A stretch of DNA of 64,000 bases from Paraburkholderia translucens (GCF_020881035.1 NZ_JAJITC010000001.1:124001-188000); one strand, 5' to 3'. Positions 54,182-63,998 are shown, numbered from the stretch's first letter. Program-made: numbers and translations. The notes: generated by a model from the letters alone, not told the origin.

Positions 54182-54754
54182 ATGACTCCGTCCAACGATT
54201 CACGCCCCGCCTCGCGCACGCGCGCCGCGGATGCGCTGTTCGCTTTCCTGAAATCGCTGCCGCTCGGCGACAGGCTCATCGAAGGTGGCTTCATGGCCGT
54301 CCAGGCGGTCGCGGCCGCGAGTCTCGCGTTCGGCATCGGCCGCGCGCTGCATACCGAGCAGGCGTTCTGGGCCGCGATCACCGCGATTGCGGTCAGCCAG
54401 CATAGTTATATCGACACCCGCAAGCTGTCGCGCGACCAGTTCATCGGCGCGATGGTCGGTGGCATCTGCGGGCTGATCGGCACGCTCGCGGGCGGCGGGC
54501 ATTTTGCCGCCTACGCGGCGACCGTGGCGGCTGCGATCATGATCTGCTGGGTCGTCAACGTCGGCAGCGCGGCGCGCCTCGGCGGCATCACCGCGACGAT
54601 CATGCTGCTCGTGCCTGGGATCGGCCCCGCCTGGGACAAGGCGTTCCTGCGGCTCGGCGAAGTGACGCTCGGTACGGTCTGCGCGCTCGTGATCGCGCGG
54701 CTGATGGCGTCGCTCGAAAGACATGCGTTCGCCAAGGGCGAGCCGCCCAAATGA
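54182..54754 (+). CDS. FUSC-like inner-membrane protein
   Basis: A 190-residue membrane protein with about five or six hydrophobic segments. The pattern ALHTEQAFWAAITAIAVSQ and on to RDQFIGAMVGGICGLIGTLAG resembles the membrane domain of FUSC/aromatic acid exporter-type proteins (YccS/AaeB relatives), but only one such domain is present and the cytoplasmic parts are lacking. It converges on the AraC gene with 26 bases between stops. Possibly a half-size efflux component; function unknown. Confidence 0.7.
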   Translation: MTPSNDSRPASRTRAADALFAFLKSLPLGDRLIEGGFMAVQAVAAASLAFGIGRALHTEQAFWAAITAIAVSQHSYIDTRKLSRDQFIGAMVGGICGLIGTLAGGGHFAAYAATVAAAIMICWVVNVGSAARLGGITATIMLLVPGIGPAWDKAFLRLGEVTLGTVCALVIARLMASLERHAFAKGEPPK

Positions 54755-54780
54755 AATCGCGGCGCGCGTCGAGATTCTAC

Positions 54781-55761
54781 TCAGCGATCCGACTCGTCGT
54801 CCGCTTGCGTGCGACGCCGGTAACGTCCCGGCGTCACGCCGACGCTTTGCGCAAACGCCTTGCCGAACGCCGCTTCCGATTGATAGCCGACCGCCTCGCC
54901 GATGTCCGCCGCGCTGCGTTGCGTGCGCAACAGCAGATCGCTGGCGATCGCCATGCGGAGCTGCGTGAGAAAGTCCATCACGGTCACGCCCGCGCGCTCG
55001 GTGAAGCGGCGTGCGTAAGTCGCACGAGACATCGCCGCGCGCTCCCCGAGTTCGGCGATCGTCCATGCGCGCTCGGGCGCGTCGAGCATGGCCTGCACCG
55101 AGGCGCCGAGACGTGAATCCGTCAGCAGCGCGAGCATGCCCGCGCTGTTCGCGTTGCGCTCCCCGTGCACGCGCAGCGCCATCGCGAACAGCGCGTGGCT
55201 CAAGGCGGTGACGATCGCGAGCGCGCCCGCCTGACGCCGCCGCGCTTCACCGCGCATCAGCGCGATCATCGTTTGCAGCGCATCGAGCGTTTGCGCGTCA
55301 CCGAGCGACACATGCAGCGGATCGGGCAACGCATTGAGCAGCAGCGCCGGCGAGCCCGGGGCGTAGACGAAGCGGCCGCACAGCAGGTCGACGCCGGGAT
55401 GAACCGAGGTGTCGCCGGATGCGTGGGCGAACTTTTCGCCCGGTTCATGGCCGTCGTTGCGTCGCACCGGCAGCATGCCGTCGTGCCCGAGCGTCACCGG
55501 CATGCCGCCCGCCGAGCGCTTCACGTCGCGCACGCGATGGGCGGCGCCGCGTGGAAACAGCATGAAATCGCCGGCTCGCAATTCGAGTTGCTCACCCGCG
55601 GTGGTTTCGATCACGCAGGCGCCGTCGAGCACCAGATGAAACGGCGCGACGCCCGCCTCCAGCGGCGCGTGATCGATATCGAATGCGCCTGACAGCAGGC
55701 AGCGAAGATCGAGGCTCGCCTGCAGCCGGGCAAGGTCGATCAGGCGACTGAGCATGTCCAT
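54781..55761 (-). CDS. AraC family regulator with cupin sensor
   Basis: A 326-residue AraC-type regulator. The N-terminal cupin-like domain (AGEQLELRAGDFMLFPRGAA, about 55-75) binds the effector and the C-terminal double helix-turn-helix is typical (ELGERAAMSRATYARRFTER and IGEAVGYQSEAAFGKAFAQ). It belongs to the subgroup (cupin_6) that usually controls an adjacent oxidoreductase or hydrolase. Divergent across 118 bases from the AhpD-like gene, its probable target. Confidence 0.87.
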   Translation of the reverse strand: MDMLSRLIDLARLQASLDLRCLLSGAFDIDHAPLEAGVAPFHLVLDGACVIETTAGEQLELRAGDFMLFPRGAAHRVRDVKRSAGGMPVTLGHDGMLPVRRNDGHEPGEKFAHASGDTSVHPGVDLLCGRFVYAPGSPALLLNALPDPLHVSLGDAQTLDALQTMIALMRGEARRRQAGALAIVTALSHALFAMALRVHGERNANSAGMLALLTDSRLGASVQAMLDAPERAWTIAELGERAAMSRATYARRFTERAGVTVMDFLTQLRMAIASDLLLRTQRSAADIGEAVGYQSEAAFGKAFAQSVGVTPGRYRRRTQADDESDR

Positions 55762-55879
55762 GAGACGAGCGCGCTAAAAGTTAAGTCGAAGGAGTATTCG
55801 GGATATCGCCGTGCGACGCAATACTTGTATCCGACGACGCCGGCACTCGCCGGCGCGCAACGGACCAAGGAGCACTGCC

Positions 55880-56221
55880 ATGTTGAACTGGATCGATTAC
55901 CGCAAGGAACTGTTCGGCCGTATCGGCGAAATGTCGACGCTCGCGCCCGACAGTGTGAAGGCGTATCAGGCGATGTCGAACGCCGGTCAGAAGACCGACG
56001 TGCTCGGCGCGAAAACGCGCGAGCTGATTGCGCTCGCGGTCGCCGTGAGTGTGCGCTGTGATGGCTGTATCACGGTTCATACGGCCGAGGCGCTGAAGCA
56101 CGGCGCGACGCGCGAGGAAATCGCCGAAGCGCTCGGCGTCGCAATGGCGGTCAACGCCGGGGCGACGCTGGTGTACTCGGCGCGCACGTTGGACGCGGTT
56201 GCCGCGCATGCGCAGGGATAA
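55880..56221 (+). CDS. Carboxymuconolactone decarboxylase/AhpD-like protein
   Basis: A 113-residue helical protein of the AhpD/CMD family with the redox motif CDGCITVH (C-x2-C and downstream histidine), as in AhpD-type peroxidase partners. An AAGGAG ribosome binding site precedes the ATG at 55880. Divergent from an AraC regulator, a common pairing. Alkylhydroperoxidase-like activity is plausible; true carboxymuconolactone decarboxylation is unlikely because those enzymes lack the cysteine pair. Confidence 0.87.
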   Translation: MLNWIDYRKELFGRIGEMSTLAPDSVKAYQAMSNAGQKTDVLGAKTRELIALAVAVSVRCDGCITVHTAEALKHGATREEIAEALGVAMAVNAGATLVYSARTLDAVAAHAQG

Positions 56222-56256
56222 GTGGCGTCGCTCCGACAGGCGTCGCTGATCCTCTC

Positions 56257-57756
56257 TCAGAACTGGATCGTCGTGCGCAAGCCGAGAACCGCCTCGTCCT
56301 TGATGCGCCGGGACGAATCCGCCGGGTCCGGAATCCCGCCGCCCGGCCGCCAGAAGTACTGGAAGTCCGCTTGCAGCATCCACCACGGCGCGACCTCGTA
56401 CTGATAGGTTGCCTCGAGCATCGTCTCCCCGCTGCGCGAAGGATAGCCGGGGGTGGACAGCGCCTGCGCGCTCGCGAGATCCTGCGCGTGCGCGCCGATC
56501 TTCGCGTAGCCGAGCGCGAGCCCGACCGCGTCGTTGTCGCGCCCTTTGAACGGCGCCTTGAGCGTGACACCCGCGTTCACGCTCAGGTCGACGAGATTGC
56601 GGTCGCCTGGCGCGCCCATGATGCGCGCGAACACACCGAGCGAGCGCGGGCTGTCGGGCTCCGGGCGCCACACCATCTGGTCGGCGACCGCGTAGATGCT
56701 GTAGTTGCCGCGATGACTCGTCGGTACGCCGTTGCTCGCCGGATTCGCGAGCGACAGTCCGCTAGTGTCGAAACCCTGATCCGCAAAGTGGTTGCTGTTG
56801 TACCAGAAGCCCAGCTTGTAGGTCCCCGGCAAGCCGGCCGGTTTCGGATCGGACGGGTTCGCCGACGGCTGGTTGATTGCGTATTGCAGTTCGCCGATCA
56901 CGAGCGCGCCATTGCCGAGATTGAAGTTCGTACCGCTCGCGTTGAGCTTCTGGGGATCGCCGACGCCCGGGGCCGGATTGCCGTCGAAGACGCCGCCCAA
57001 CACGGTCACTCCGTTCGCAAACGCCGCCCGCGCCCTCACGCCGAGCGACGACAGCGGATAAGCGGGTCCGCCCGCGGGCAGATCGGCGGACGGCAGCACT
57101 GGCCAGCCGAACGCCGCGTTCATGAAGGTTGCCGCGTACTGGCTGACCATGAACTCCTGATCGAGACTCTGCTGACCGATCTTCACGTCGACATTGCCAA
57201 GCGACTGCTGATACCACAGCTCCCACAAACGGGTCGCGGCCTCGGCTTCGATGCCGCTCGCGGTTTGCAGCGTTTGCAGATTTCTGGCGGTCAGGCTCGT
57301 GCCATGAATCTGCAAACCGGAAACGTTGAAAGTGCCGCCGGGCAATCCAAAGGCCTTCTGCGTATCGACCACGAGCCCGAACTGGGTCAAGCCTTGATAA
57401 GCGCCGCCACGATTCGTGCCGCCCGACACGTTGCCCATGTACTCGCTGGTCTCCTGCAGATTGAACGTCACACCATAGTTGCCGAGCCAGGGACGCAAGC
57501 CGCCCATGTCGCCGAGCAGGTTCGAGCGCTCCCACAATCCCGTCGGTGCGGCGGCGGCCTGATCGGCGGGCGCCGCATCGTCCTTGGTGCCGGGACCCGA
57601 CGCGGACGGTGCAGTCGAGGGCACCGCCTGCGCCGTCGCACCTTCGCCGGCTGTCTGAGCGAACGCGCAAGGAACGAGGCCGAGAGCAAGAACGGCACTC
57701 ACGGCGAGGGGGCCGCCGGAGTCCAACAGTCCGCGCTTGTGGATATTTTTCATCAT
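56257..57756 (-). CDS. OprB-family carbohydrate-selective porin
   Basis: A 499-residue outer-membrane porin of the OprB family. The leader (PLAVSAVLALGLVPCAFAQ) is followed by the family start WERSNLLGDMGGLRPWLGNY, then repeated barrel strands such as GVTFNLQETSEYMGNVSGG, a central KIGQQSLDQEF motif and a C-terminal ending in phenylalanine (GLRTTIQF). OprB porins admit glucose and related sugars. Two ATG codons in tandem at 57756 and 57753 could both serve. It is followed 35 bases later, on the other strand, by the AhpD-like gene's end. Confidence 0.88.
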   Translation of the reverse strand: MMKNIHKRGLLDSGGPLAVSAVLALGLVPCAFAQTAGEGATAQAVPSTAPSASGPGTKDDAAPADQAAAAPTGLWERSNLLGDMGGLRPWLGNYGVTFNLQETSEYMGNVSGGTNRGGAYQGLTQFGLVVDTQKAFGLPGGTFNVSGLQIHGTSLTARNLQTLQTASGIEAEAATRLWELWYQQSLGNVDVKIGQQSLDQEFMVSQYAATFMNAAFGWPVLPSADLPAGGPAYPLSSLGVRARAAFANGVTVLGGVFDGNPAPGVGDPQKLNASGTNFNLGNGALVIGELQYAINQPSANPSDPKPAGLPGTYKLGFWYNSNHFADQGFDTSGLSLANPASNGVPTSHRGNYSIYAVADQMVWRPEPDSPRSLGVFARIMGAPGDRNLVDLSVNAGVTLKAPFKGRDNDAVGLALGYAKIGAHAQDLASAQALSTPGYPSRSGETMLEATYQYEVAPWWMLQADFQYFWRPGGGIPDPADSSRRIKDEAVLGLRTTIQF

Positions 57757-58801
57757 GTATGGGTGGTTGAAGTTATAGGCGGATGATCCGTTGTTATTCG
57801 CACATGCGCATGGCAAACATACGTTCAATTCGCTGTCGGCATCGAGGCTTGCGCGAGCCAGCGCTGAAAGCGCCGCGGGCGCGGCGAGCGCAAGATGAAA
57901 GCGCAACTGCCCCTGCAAACAACCTTGCACATGACGATCAAAAGAGGAAGCGTGCTACAGAAAACCGGCAGCAAGGGGCCGGTCAGTATTGAAGCGCGCT
58001 AACCCGACTCGGGCGAGTTAGCGGCGAAGGAGCGAACCTGCGGCGGCTATCTCGCGGTTGTGTTGCCGGCGCTGGCCAGCACCGGACTTCCACTGCCTGA
58101 ACATGCGTCCACGGACGACTCCTTCGATACGATGGGGCGGATTGTATTGACATCGCCCGCACAAGCGCAAGCAAAAAACGCATAAAGACAACACTGTGTT
58201 TCCGAACCGCACGCAACAACTTTCAAACTCTTTGCGCGAGACTTCATCGATTAACGTTGGCTCTGCTTACAGAATCTGGTTGACTTCCCGTTTTTACCGC
58301 GACTAGAATTCGCCGTCTTCTTAAATGGGGCTGACGCCTTGGACACTTGCAGTAGTCGATCTTCGAACAGTTTCACTGCCTGACCGGCAGAACGTCCGCG
58401 CCCCTTTCTCGCGCCGCCGTTCCGCCGACAGGCAGAACGGTGCGCGCAGCAGCAAAATTCCTTCGTGCATCTCGATCATGAGCGCCAAATGGACGCGGCC
58501 TTCGCTCGTCCACGCTGGCACGCTCTCGCAAACCTTCGGGATTGCGGCCGCCGTTCGCCCTTCGGGCTCAGGATCGCTGTTCCCTTAAGTTCTGCCAAGT
58601 TTCCGTCACGAATCAACGCCAGAATCGAAAGATTGTCGCGTCGATCCGTCGTGACCGTGCTTGCTGAACAAAACCTTTCATCAACTTGCGTTTCGTCATG
58701 TTCCAACCCAAAGATCCGTCGCGAAACGACGCACATGCCGCCGCTCGGTACGCCGTCACGATTTCGCTCCGCGCAAACGCTCATGGCCCCGGGGGTGACT
58801 G
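57757..58801. other. 1-kb divergent intergenic region porin / ABC transporter
   Basis: No convincing gene on either strand. The right half, upstream of the transporter, contains adjacent hairpin-prone segments: CTGCC/GGCAG (58376-58390) and CCGTTCCGCC/GGCAGAACGG (58417-58440, one mismatch), which share the 3' motif GGCAGAACG, plus a GCCC/GGGC hairpin near 58557-58567. This could be a structured leader of the transporter operon, but I recognise no known riboswitch. Confidence 0.45.
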
Positions 58802-60553
58802 ATGGAGTTCAGCTTCAACCTGAACCGCACCGCGAATGCGTCCGCCCGGCGGCTGCTGCCAAACGCATGGGACTTCATTGCGTTTCCGCTGATCATCTGT
58901 CTGATCGCCATGGCGTCCATCGGCTTTCAGCAGACGCTTGCGCCGATGTCGACATTGAAGACGCAGGCGATCTCGCTCGATCCGGCCAACCTGCCCGCCT
59001 ATGCGTTGCGCACCACGTTGCGCATGCTCGCGGCGATGGTCGCCTCGCTGATCTTCACGCTCGGGTACGGCACGCTCGCCGCCAAGAGCCGCCGTGCCGA
59101 GAAGGTGCTGGTGCCGGTCCTCGACATCCTGCAGTCGGTGCCGGTGCTCGGCTACATCTCGTTTACGGTCACGTTCTTCCTCGCGCTGTTCCCGGGCCGC
59201 GTGCTCGGCGCCGAGCTCGCCGCGATCTTCGCGATCTTCACGAGCCAGGCGTGGAACATGACGTTCAGCTTCTATCAGTCGCTGCGCACGGTGCCGCGCG
59301 ATCTCGACGAGGTGTCGCGCGGCTTTCATCTGACCTCATGGCAGCGCTTCTGGAAGCTCGAAGTGCCGTTCTCGATGCCGGGCCTGATCTGGAACATGAT
59401 GATGTCGATGTCGGGCGGCTGGTTCTTCGTCGTGGCCTCCGAAGCGATTACGGTCGGCAACAACACGATTACGCTGCCGGGCATCGGCGCCTATCTGGCG
59501 CAGGCGATCAGCGACCAGAACCTGCACGCGATCGGCTGGGTGATCCTCGCGATGACGGTCGTGATTCTGGCCTACGACCAGTTGCTGTTCCGTCCGCTCG
59601 TCGCGTGGGCCGACAAGTTCCGCATGGAAACCACCAGTTCGGGCAACGCGCCGCAGTCCTGGGTGCTCGACATGATGCGGCGCACGCGCCTGATTCACGA
59701 GTTGCTGGCACCGGCGGGCGTGATGCTCGCGACGGCGGCGCGCATCCCGCTGCGCGTACCTTTCGCGAACTTCCGGCGCGCCGGGCAACCGCGTAGCGGG
59801 AAGTCGACGCGCGTGGGCGACATCGTGTGGGGCGTCCTCGTATCCGTGCTGACGGCGTACGTGATCTATCGCGTGGTCACCTATGTGCGCACCGGCGTGA
59901 CGCTCGACGAGGTCGGTCACGTGTTCGTGCTCGGGCTGATCACGCTGCTGCGCGTGATGGTGCTGATCGCGCTCGCTTCCGTGATCTGGGTGCCGATCGG
60001 CGTGCTGATCGGCCTGCGCCCGGCGCTCGCGGAAAAGGTTCAGCCGCTCGCGCAGTTCCTCGCCGCGTTCCCGGCGAACCTGCTGTTCCCGGTGTTCGTG
60101 GTCGTGATCGTGCGCTTTCACCTGAACCCGGACATCTGGCTCTCGCCGCTGATCGTGCTCGGCACGCAGTGGTACATCCTGTTCAACGTGATAGCCGGCG
60201 CGACCGCTTATCCGAACGACTATCGCGAGGCGGCCACCAATTTCCGCATCCGCGGCTGGCAGTGGTGGCGTCAGATCATGTTGCCGGGCATCTTCCCGTA
60301 CTACGTCACCGGCGCGATTACCGCGTCGGGCGGTGCCTGGAACGCGAGCATCGTGTCCGAGTTCGTGCAGTGGGGCGATACCAGGGTCGCCGCGCACGGT
60401 CTCGGCGCCTATATCGCCGAGACCACAGCCGCCGGCGATTTCCCGAAGATCATCCTTGGCGTCGCCGTGATGTCGCTGTTCGTCACGCTGTTCAACCGCA
60501 CGCTGTGGCGCCCCCTGTATGCCTTTGCCGAATCCAGGCTGCGACTCGACTAG
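58802..60553 (+). CDS. ABC transporter permease, double-length
   Basis: A 583-residue inner-membrane permease made of two fused binding-protein-type permease halves. Each half has its cytoplasmic loop motif contacting the ATPase (roughly VSRGFHLTSWQRFWKLEVPF at 170-190 and EAATNFRIRGWQWWRQIMLP at 475-495). About twelve membrane segments are predicted. It resembles nitrate/sulfonate/taurine-type permeases (SsuC/TauC family). The ATPase gene follows after 10 bases. No periplasmic binding protein is encoded nearby, so the substrate is unknown. Confidence 0.88.
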   Translation: MEFSFNLNRTANASARRLLPNAWDFIAFPLIICLIAMASIGFQQTLAPMSTLKTQAISLDPANLPAYALRTTLRMLAAMVASLIFTLGYGTLAAKSRRAEKVLVPVLDILQSVPVLGYISFTVTFFLALFPGRVLGAELAAIFAIFTSQAWNMTFSFYQSLRTVPRDLDEVSRGFHLTSWQRFWKLEVPFSMPGLIWNMMMSMSGGWFFVVASEAITVGNNTITLPGIGAYLAQAISDQNLHAIGWVILAMTVVILAYDQLLFRPLVAWADKFRMETTSSGNAPQSWVLDMMRRTRLIHELLAPAGVMLATAARIPLRVPFANFRRAGQPRSGKSTRVGDIVWGVLVSVLTAYVIYRVVTYVRTGVTLDEVGHVFVLGLITLLRVMVLIALASVIWVPIGVLIGLRPALAEKVQPLAQFLAAFPANLLFPVFVVVIVRFHLNPDIWLSPLIVLGTQWYILFNVIAGATAYPNDYREAATNFRIRGWQWWRQIMLPGIFPYYVTGAITASGGAWNASIVSEFVQWGDTRVAAHGLGAYIAETTAAGDFPKIILGVAVMSLFVTLFNRTLWRPLYAFAESRLRLD

Positions 60554-60563
60554 GAGTGAAACC

Positions 60564-61901
60564 ATGCAAAACGCTATTCAGGCCATTCCGGCCGACCCAC
60601 TCCAGTCGTCCGCGCACATGAGCGCGCAGGTGCTGAACATCGAGCACGTGTGCCGCGGTTTCGATAAAAACCAGAGCGAGCTGCTCGTCCTCGACGACGT
60701 CAACCTGACGCTGCACGAGGGAGAGATCGTCGGACTGCTCGGCCGCTCGGGCTCGGGCAAATCCACGCTGCTGCGCATCATCGCCGGTCTGATCCGGCCG
60801 ACGAGCGGCAATGTGACATATCAGGGCAAGCCACTCAACGGTCCCGCCGAGGGCGTCGCGATGGTGTTCCAGACCTTCGCGCTGTTTCCGTGGCTCACGG
60901 TATTGCAGAACGTCGAAGCCGGACTCGAGGCGCTCGGCGTCAGCGTCGAAGATCGGCGCACACGCGCGCTCGCGGCGATCGACCTGATCGGCCTGGACGG
61001 CTTCGAAAACGCCTATCCGCGCGAACTGTCGGGCGGCATGCGCCAGCGCGTCGGCTTTGCGCGCGCGCTCGTCGTCGATCCGACCATCCTGCTGATGGAC
61101 GAGCCGTTCTCCGCACTCGACGTGCTGACCGCCGAAACGCTGCGCACCGACCTGCTCGACCTGTGGAATCAGGACCGCATGCCGATCAAGGCGGTGCTGA
61201 TCGTCACGCACAACATCGAGGAAGCGGTGTTCATGTGCGACCGCATTCTGGTGCTGTCGTCGAACCCCGGGCGGGTGGTGGCCGAAACCGTGGTGCCGTT
61301 CGCGCATCCGCGCAACCGGCTCGATCCGGAATTTCGCGCGCTCGTCGACGAGATCTACGCGAAGATGACCGCGCGCCCCACCGACGCCGCGGCCAAGCGC
61401 GAACTCCAGCCCGGCAGCTGGCTGCCCAATGTGTCGACGAACCTGATGGCCGGTCTGATCGAAACGCTCGCGGCCGCCCCCTACCACGGCCGCGCCGACA
61501 TGCCGGAGATCGCGCGCACGCTGCAGCTGGAAGTGGACGATCTGTTCCCGATTGCGGAAATGCTCCAGTACCTGGGCTTTGCCGAAGTCAGCGAGGGCGA
61601 CGTGTTCCTCACGCCACCCGCGCAACGATTCGCCGAGGGCAGCACACAGGAGCGCAAGATCATGTTCGCCGACCATCTGTTGCAGAGCGTGCCGCTTGCC
61701 GCGCGGATCAGGAAGGTGCTCAACGAGCGGCCCGGACATCGCGCGCCGCGCGTGCGCTTCGAGCAGGAACTCGAAGACTTCCTGTCGGACAGCGCAGCGG
61801 AAGAAACGCTCGACGCGGTGATCGACTGGGGCCGTTACGCGGAAATTTTTTCGTACAACGACAAGACGGAGATTTTCAGTCTCGCGGACGTGGAAACCTG
61901 A
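60564..61901 (+). CDS. ABC transporter ATPase with C-terminal AAA-associated domain
   Basis: A 445-residue ATPase. The nucleotide-binding domain has Walker A LLGRSGSGKSTLLR, the signature LSGGMRQRVGFARAL and Walker B ILLMDEPFSALD, closest to nitrate/sulfonate/taurine transporters. About 150 extra C-terminal residues (LMAGLIETLAAAPYHGRADM and onward to the end) match the AAA-associated C-terminal domain (PF09821-type) seen in a subset of these ATPases, probably a regulatory module. It forms an operon with the double-length permease. The start at 60564 follows a TAGGAG ribosome binding site. Confidence 0.9.
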   Translation: MQNAIQAIPADPLQSSAHMSAQVLNIEHVCRGFDKNQSELLVLDDVNLTLHEGEIVGLLGRSGSGKSTLLRIIAGLIRPTSGNVTYQGKPLNGPAEGVAMVFQTFALFPWLTVLQNVEAGLEALGVSVEDRRTRALAAIDLIGLDGFENAYPRELSGGMRQRVGFARALVVDPTILLMDEPFSALDVLTAETLRTDLLDLWNQDRMPIKAVLIVTHNIEEAVFMCDRILVLSSNPGRVVAETVVPFAHPRNRLDPEFRALVDEIYAKMTARPTDAAAKRELQPGSWLPNVSTNLMAGLIETLAAAPYHGRADMPEIARTLQLEVDDLFPIAEMLQYLGFAEVSEGDVFLTPPAQRFAEGSTQERKIMFADHLLQSVPLAARIRKVLNERPGHRAPRVRFEQELEDFLSDSAAEETLDAVIDWGRYAEIFSYNDKTEIFSLADVET

Positions 61902-61959
61902 CCGGGTCCTGAAGCACGATGGCCCGCAGAACGCCGGTTCCGTGGGCTGTGCCGTCTTG

Positions 61960-62967
61960 TTAGCGAGCCCCGGCTGCGCCCGCACCCTGCCCTGCGCGCA
62001 AACGCGCGGCGATGCGCCCGAACGCATACCATTGCTGCGCGATCAGCCCATCGCCATAGGAGCGCGCGGCACCCTGCGGCGCGGGCAACTGATCGCGGAT
62101 GCCGGTCGGCTCGACCCGGCGCTCCCACGACGCAGTCCGGAACAGCATGTCCCACCACGGGAACAGAACGCCGAAATTGCAGCCGTAGCGCGTGCCTTCG
62201 TGGCCGTAGCCGATCGCGTGATGACGGCGATGAAACGCGGGACTCACGATCAAGCGTTCGAGCAGCCATCCATAGGTGAGACGCGCGTTCACGTGCTGCA
62301 CACTCTGCATAAAATTGCCGACTGCGACGAGTACGACGAACTGGTTCGGCTGCACACCGATGAACAGCGAGATCGCCGCAAAAAACGCCGCCTGCAGGAT
62401 CTCGTCGAGAAAGTGATTGCGGTCGTCGGTCCACAGCGACATCTGCCGCTGGCTATGATGAACCGCATGCAGCTCCCACCACACGCCGAACCGGTGCTGC
62501 CAGCGGTGATACCAGTAGCCGGCGAAGTCGAGCACGATCAGATAGATCAGAAACGACACGAGCGGCTGATCGGTGACGCCCGGCCATAGGCTATCGATGT
62601 TGATGCTGGGCACGCCGTGGATCGCCATCAGGCTCTGCCAATGGTTGAAAAACGGCTGCAGCAGAAAGAAGAACGCAATATTGATGATGCCGAGCTTGGC
62701 GATCCACGTGTAGATCACGTCCGCGCGCAACGCCTTGCGGTCGGTCCACGTCTCCACTGGGCGAAGCGCTTCGAGCGGCCGCAACGTCAGATACGAAACG
62801 GCTATCTGCAGCGCGCCGACGATCACCCAGTAGAGCGCATCGTAAGTGTCTTCGTCATAGCCCATCAGATTGAAGCGGTAGAAAATCGGCTGGACGACGT
62901 CGACGTACAGAAGCGTCTGCAGGGCGGAAACACCGTTGTCGAGTTCAGCGACGAGTTCGTGAATCAT
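61960..62967 (-). CDS. Sterol desaturase/fatty acid hydroxylase family membrane enzyme
   Basis: A 335-residue membrane-bound diiron enzyme. The three histidine boxes of the family are visible: HRWQH, HAVHH and HRRHH (about residues 155-245), with about four membrane segments around them. Such enzymes hydroxylate or desaturate lipids, carotenoids or sterol-like compounds. It is downstream of the beta-propeller gene by 20 bases on the same strand, so the two form an operon. The lipid substrate is unknown. Confidence 0.87.
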   Translation of the reverse strand: MIHELVAELDNGVSALQTLLYVDVVQPIFYRFNLMGYDEDTYDALYWVIVGALQIAVSYLTLRPLEALRPVETWTDRKALRADVIYTWIAKLGIINIAFFFLLQPFFNHWQSLMAIHGVPSINIDSLWPGVTDQPLVSFLIYLIVLDFAGYWYHRWQHRFGVWWELHAVHHSQRQMSLWTDDRNHFLDEILQAAFFAAISLFIGVQPNQFVVLVAVGNFMQSVQHVNARLTYGWLLERLIVSPAFHRRHHAIGYGHEGTRYGCNFGVLFPWWDMLFRTASWERRVEPTGIRDQLPAPQGAARSYGDGLIAQQWYAFGRIAARLRAGQGAGAAGAR

Positions 62968-62987
62968 GCAAGGCCCTTCGGGTTGCC

Positions 62988-63998
62988 TCAGTCCGGATTG
63001 GGGGCGTAGACCGGTGCGCGGTTGGCGAAATACAGGCCGTGCGGCGAACGCCCCACGGCAATCGTATCGACCAGCCGGTGCGTGCCGAGGTCGATGACGC
63101 CGACATGCCTGGCGAAGCGGAACGTGACCCATAGATAGCGACGGTCCGCCGATAGTTCCATATCATCGGGGCCCGGCATCAGGCCGGTAATGTCGGCCAC
63201 TTTTGTCAGCGTGTTGTAATCGAGAATGCTGATCGTGTTCTCCACTCGGTTCGACACGGCGATATGCTGGCGATCGTCGAGATCGCGGAAATTGTGCGCG
63301 CCGCGGCCCGTAGGGATCTTCTTCACGAGTTGCCGGTGTTTCCAGTCGACCACCGCGACATTGTCTTCGCCGGTCATGCCGACCAGCAGATAGCGGTCGC
63401 CCGGCGTCATCCAGAGTCCCGCAGGCGTCCTGCCTACGTGCAGCTTCCACAAGACTGACTGCGTCGGCAGATCGATCGCCGCGACCTCACCCGTGTCCTG
63501 CAGCGTCACGAACACGGTACGGTTATCGGAGGCAAAGGTCAGGTGGCTGGGCGTCTTCGCCAGAGGAATGCGCTTCGCGAGCGTCACGTTCCCGCCGTCG
63601 TAGTGATAGATGTCGACGCGATCGAGCCGCAATCCCGCGGTGACGAACCACTTGTGGTCAGGAGAAAAGCCCAGCTGATAAGGATCTTCGATAGCCTCGA
63701 CACGGCGCTGCACACGGCCGCTGTGAGGATCGACAAACATCAGGTTGTTCGAGATCGAATCAGCGACGATGAGCGAGCGGCCATCGGGCGTGATCATCAG
63801 ATGGTGCGGTTCCTTGCCGGTCGGCTCCGTGCCGATCACTCTGTGCGTGGCAGGATCGATCAGCGTGAGCTGCGCTTCGCCCGAATCGAGCACGATCACG
63901 TTGTCGGCCGCGAGGGCGAAACGGGACAATGTCAGCGAACAGCAAGCCAAAGCCCCCCAAAGGCTGGCTCTTGCGATTGAAGCCCACGAGACTGTCAC
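62988..63998 (-). CDS. YncE-like beta-propeller protein, 5' end at window edge
   Basis: At least 336 residues. The visible start is a GTG at 63998, two bases from the window end, so the true start may lie outside. A signal peptide-like stretch (LWGALACCSLTLSRFALAAD) is followed by repeats of the YVTN/NHL-like pattern (for example VIVLDSGEAQLTLIDPATHR and RVENTISILDYNTLTKVADI), giving about seven blades. Such periplasmic propellers bind partners or small molecules. First gene of a probable operon with the hydroxylase-type enzyme. Confidence 0.8.
   Translation of the reverse strand: MTVSWASIARASLWGALACCSLTLSRFALAADNVIVLDSGEAQLTLIDPATHRVIGTEPTGKEPHHLMITPDGRSLIVADSISNNLMFVDPHSGRVQRRVEAIEDPYQLGFSPDHKWFVTAGLRLDRVDIYHYDGGNVTLAKRIPLAKTPSHLTFASDNRTVFVTLQDTGEVAAIDLPTQSVLWKLHVGRTPAGLWMTPGDRYLLVGMTGEDNVAVVDWKHRQLVKKIPTGRGAHNFRDLDDRQHIAVSNRVENTISILDYNTLTKVADITGLMPGPDDMELSADRRYLWVTFRFARHVGVIDLGTHRLVDTIAVGRSPHGLYFANRAPVYAPNPD

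Noticed and set aside
58522-58536. TGGCACGCTCTCGC upstream of the ABC transporter as a sigma-54 promoter
   Set aside because: The GG and GC elements are one base too close together.
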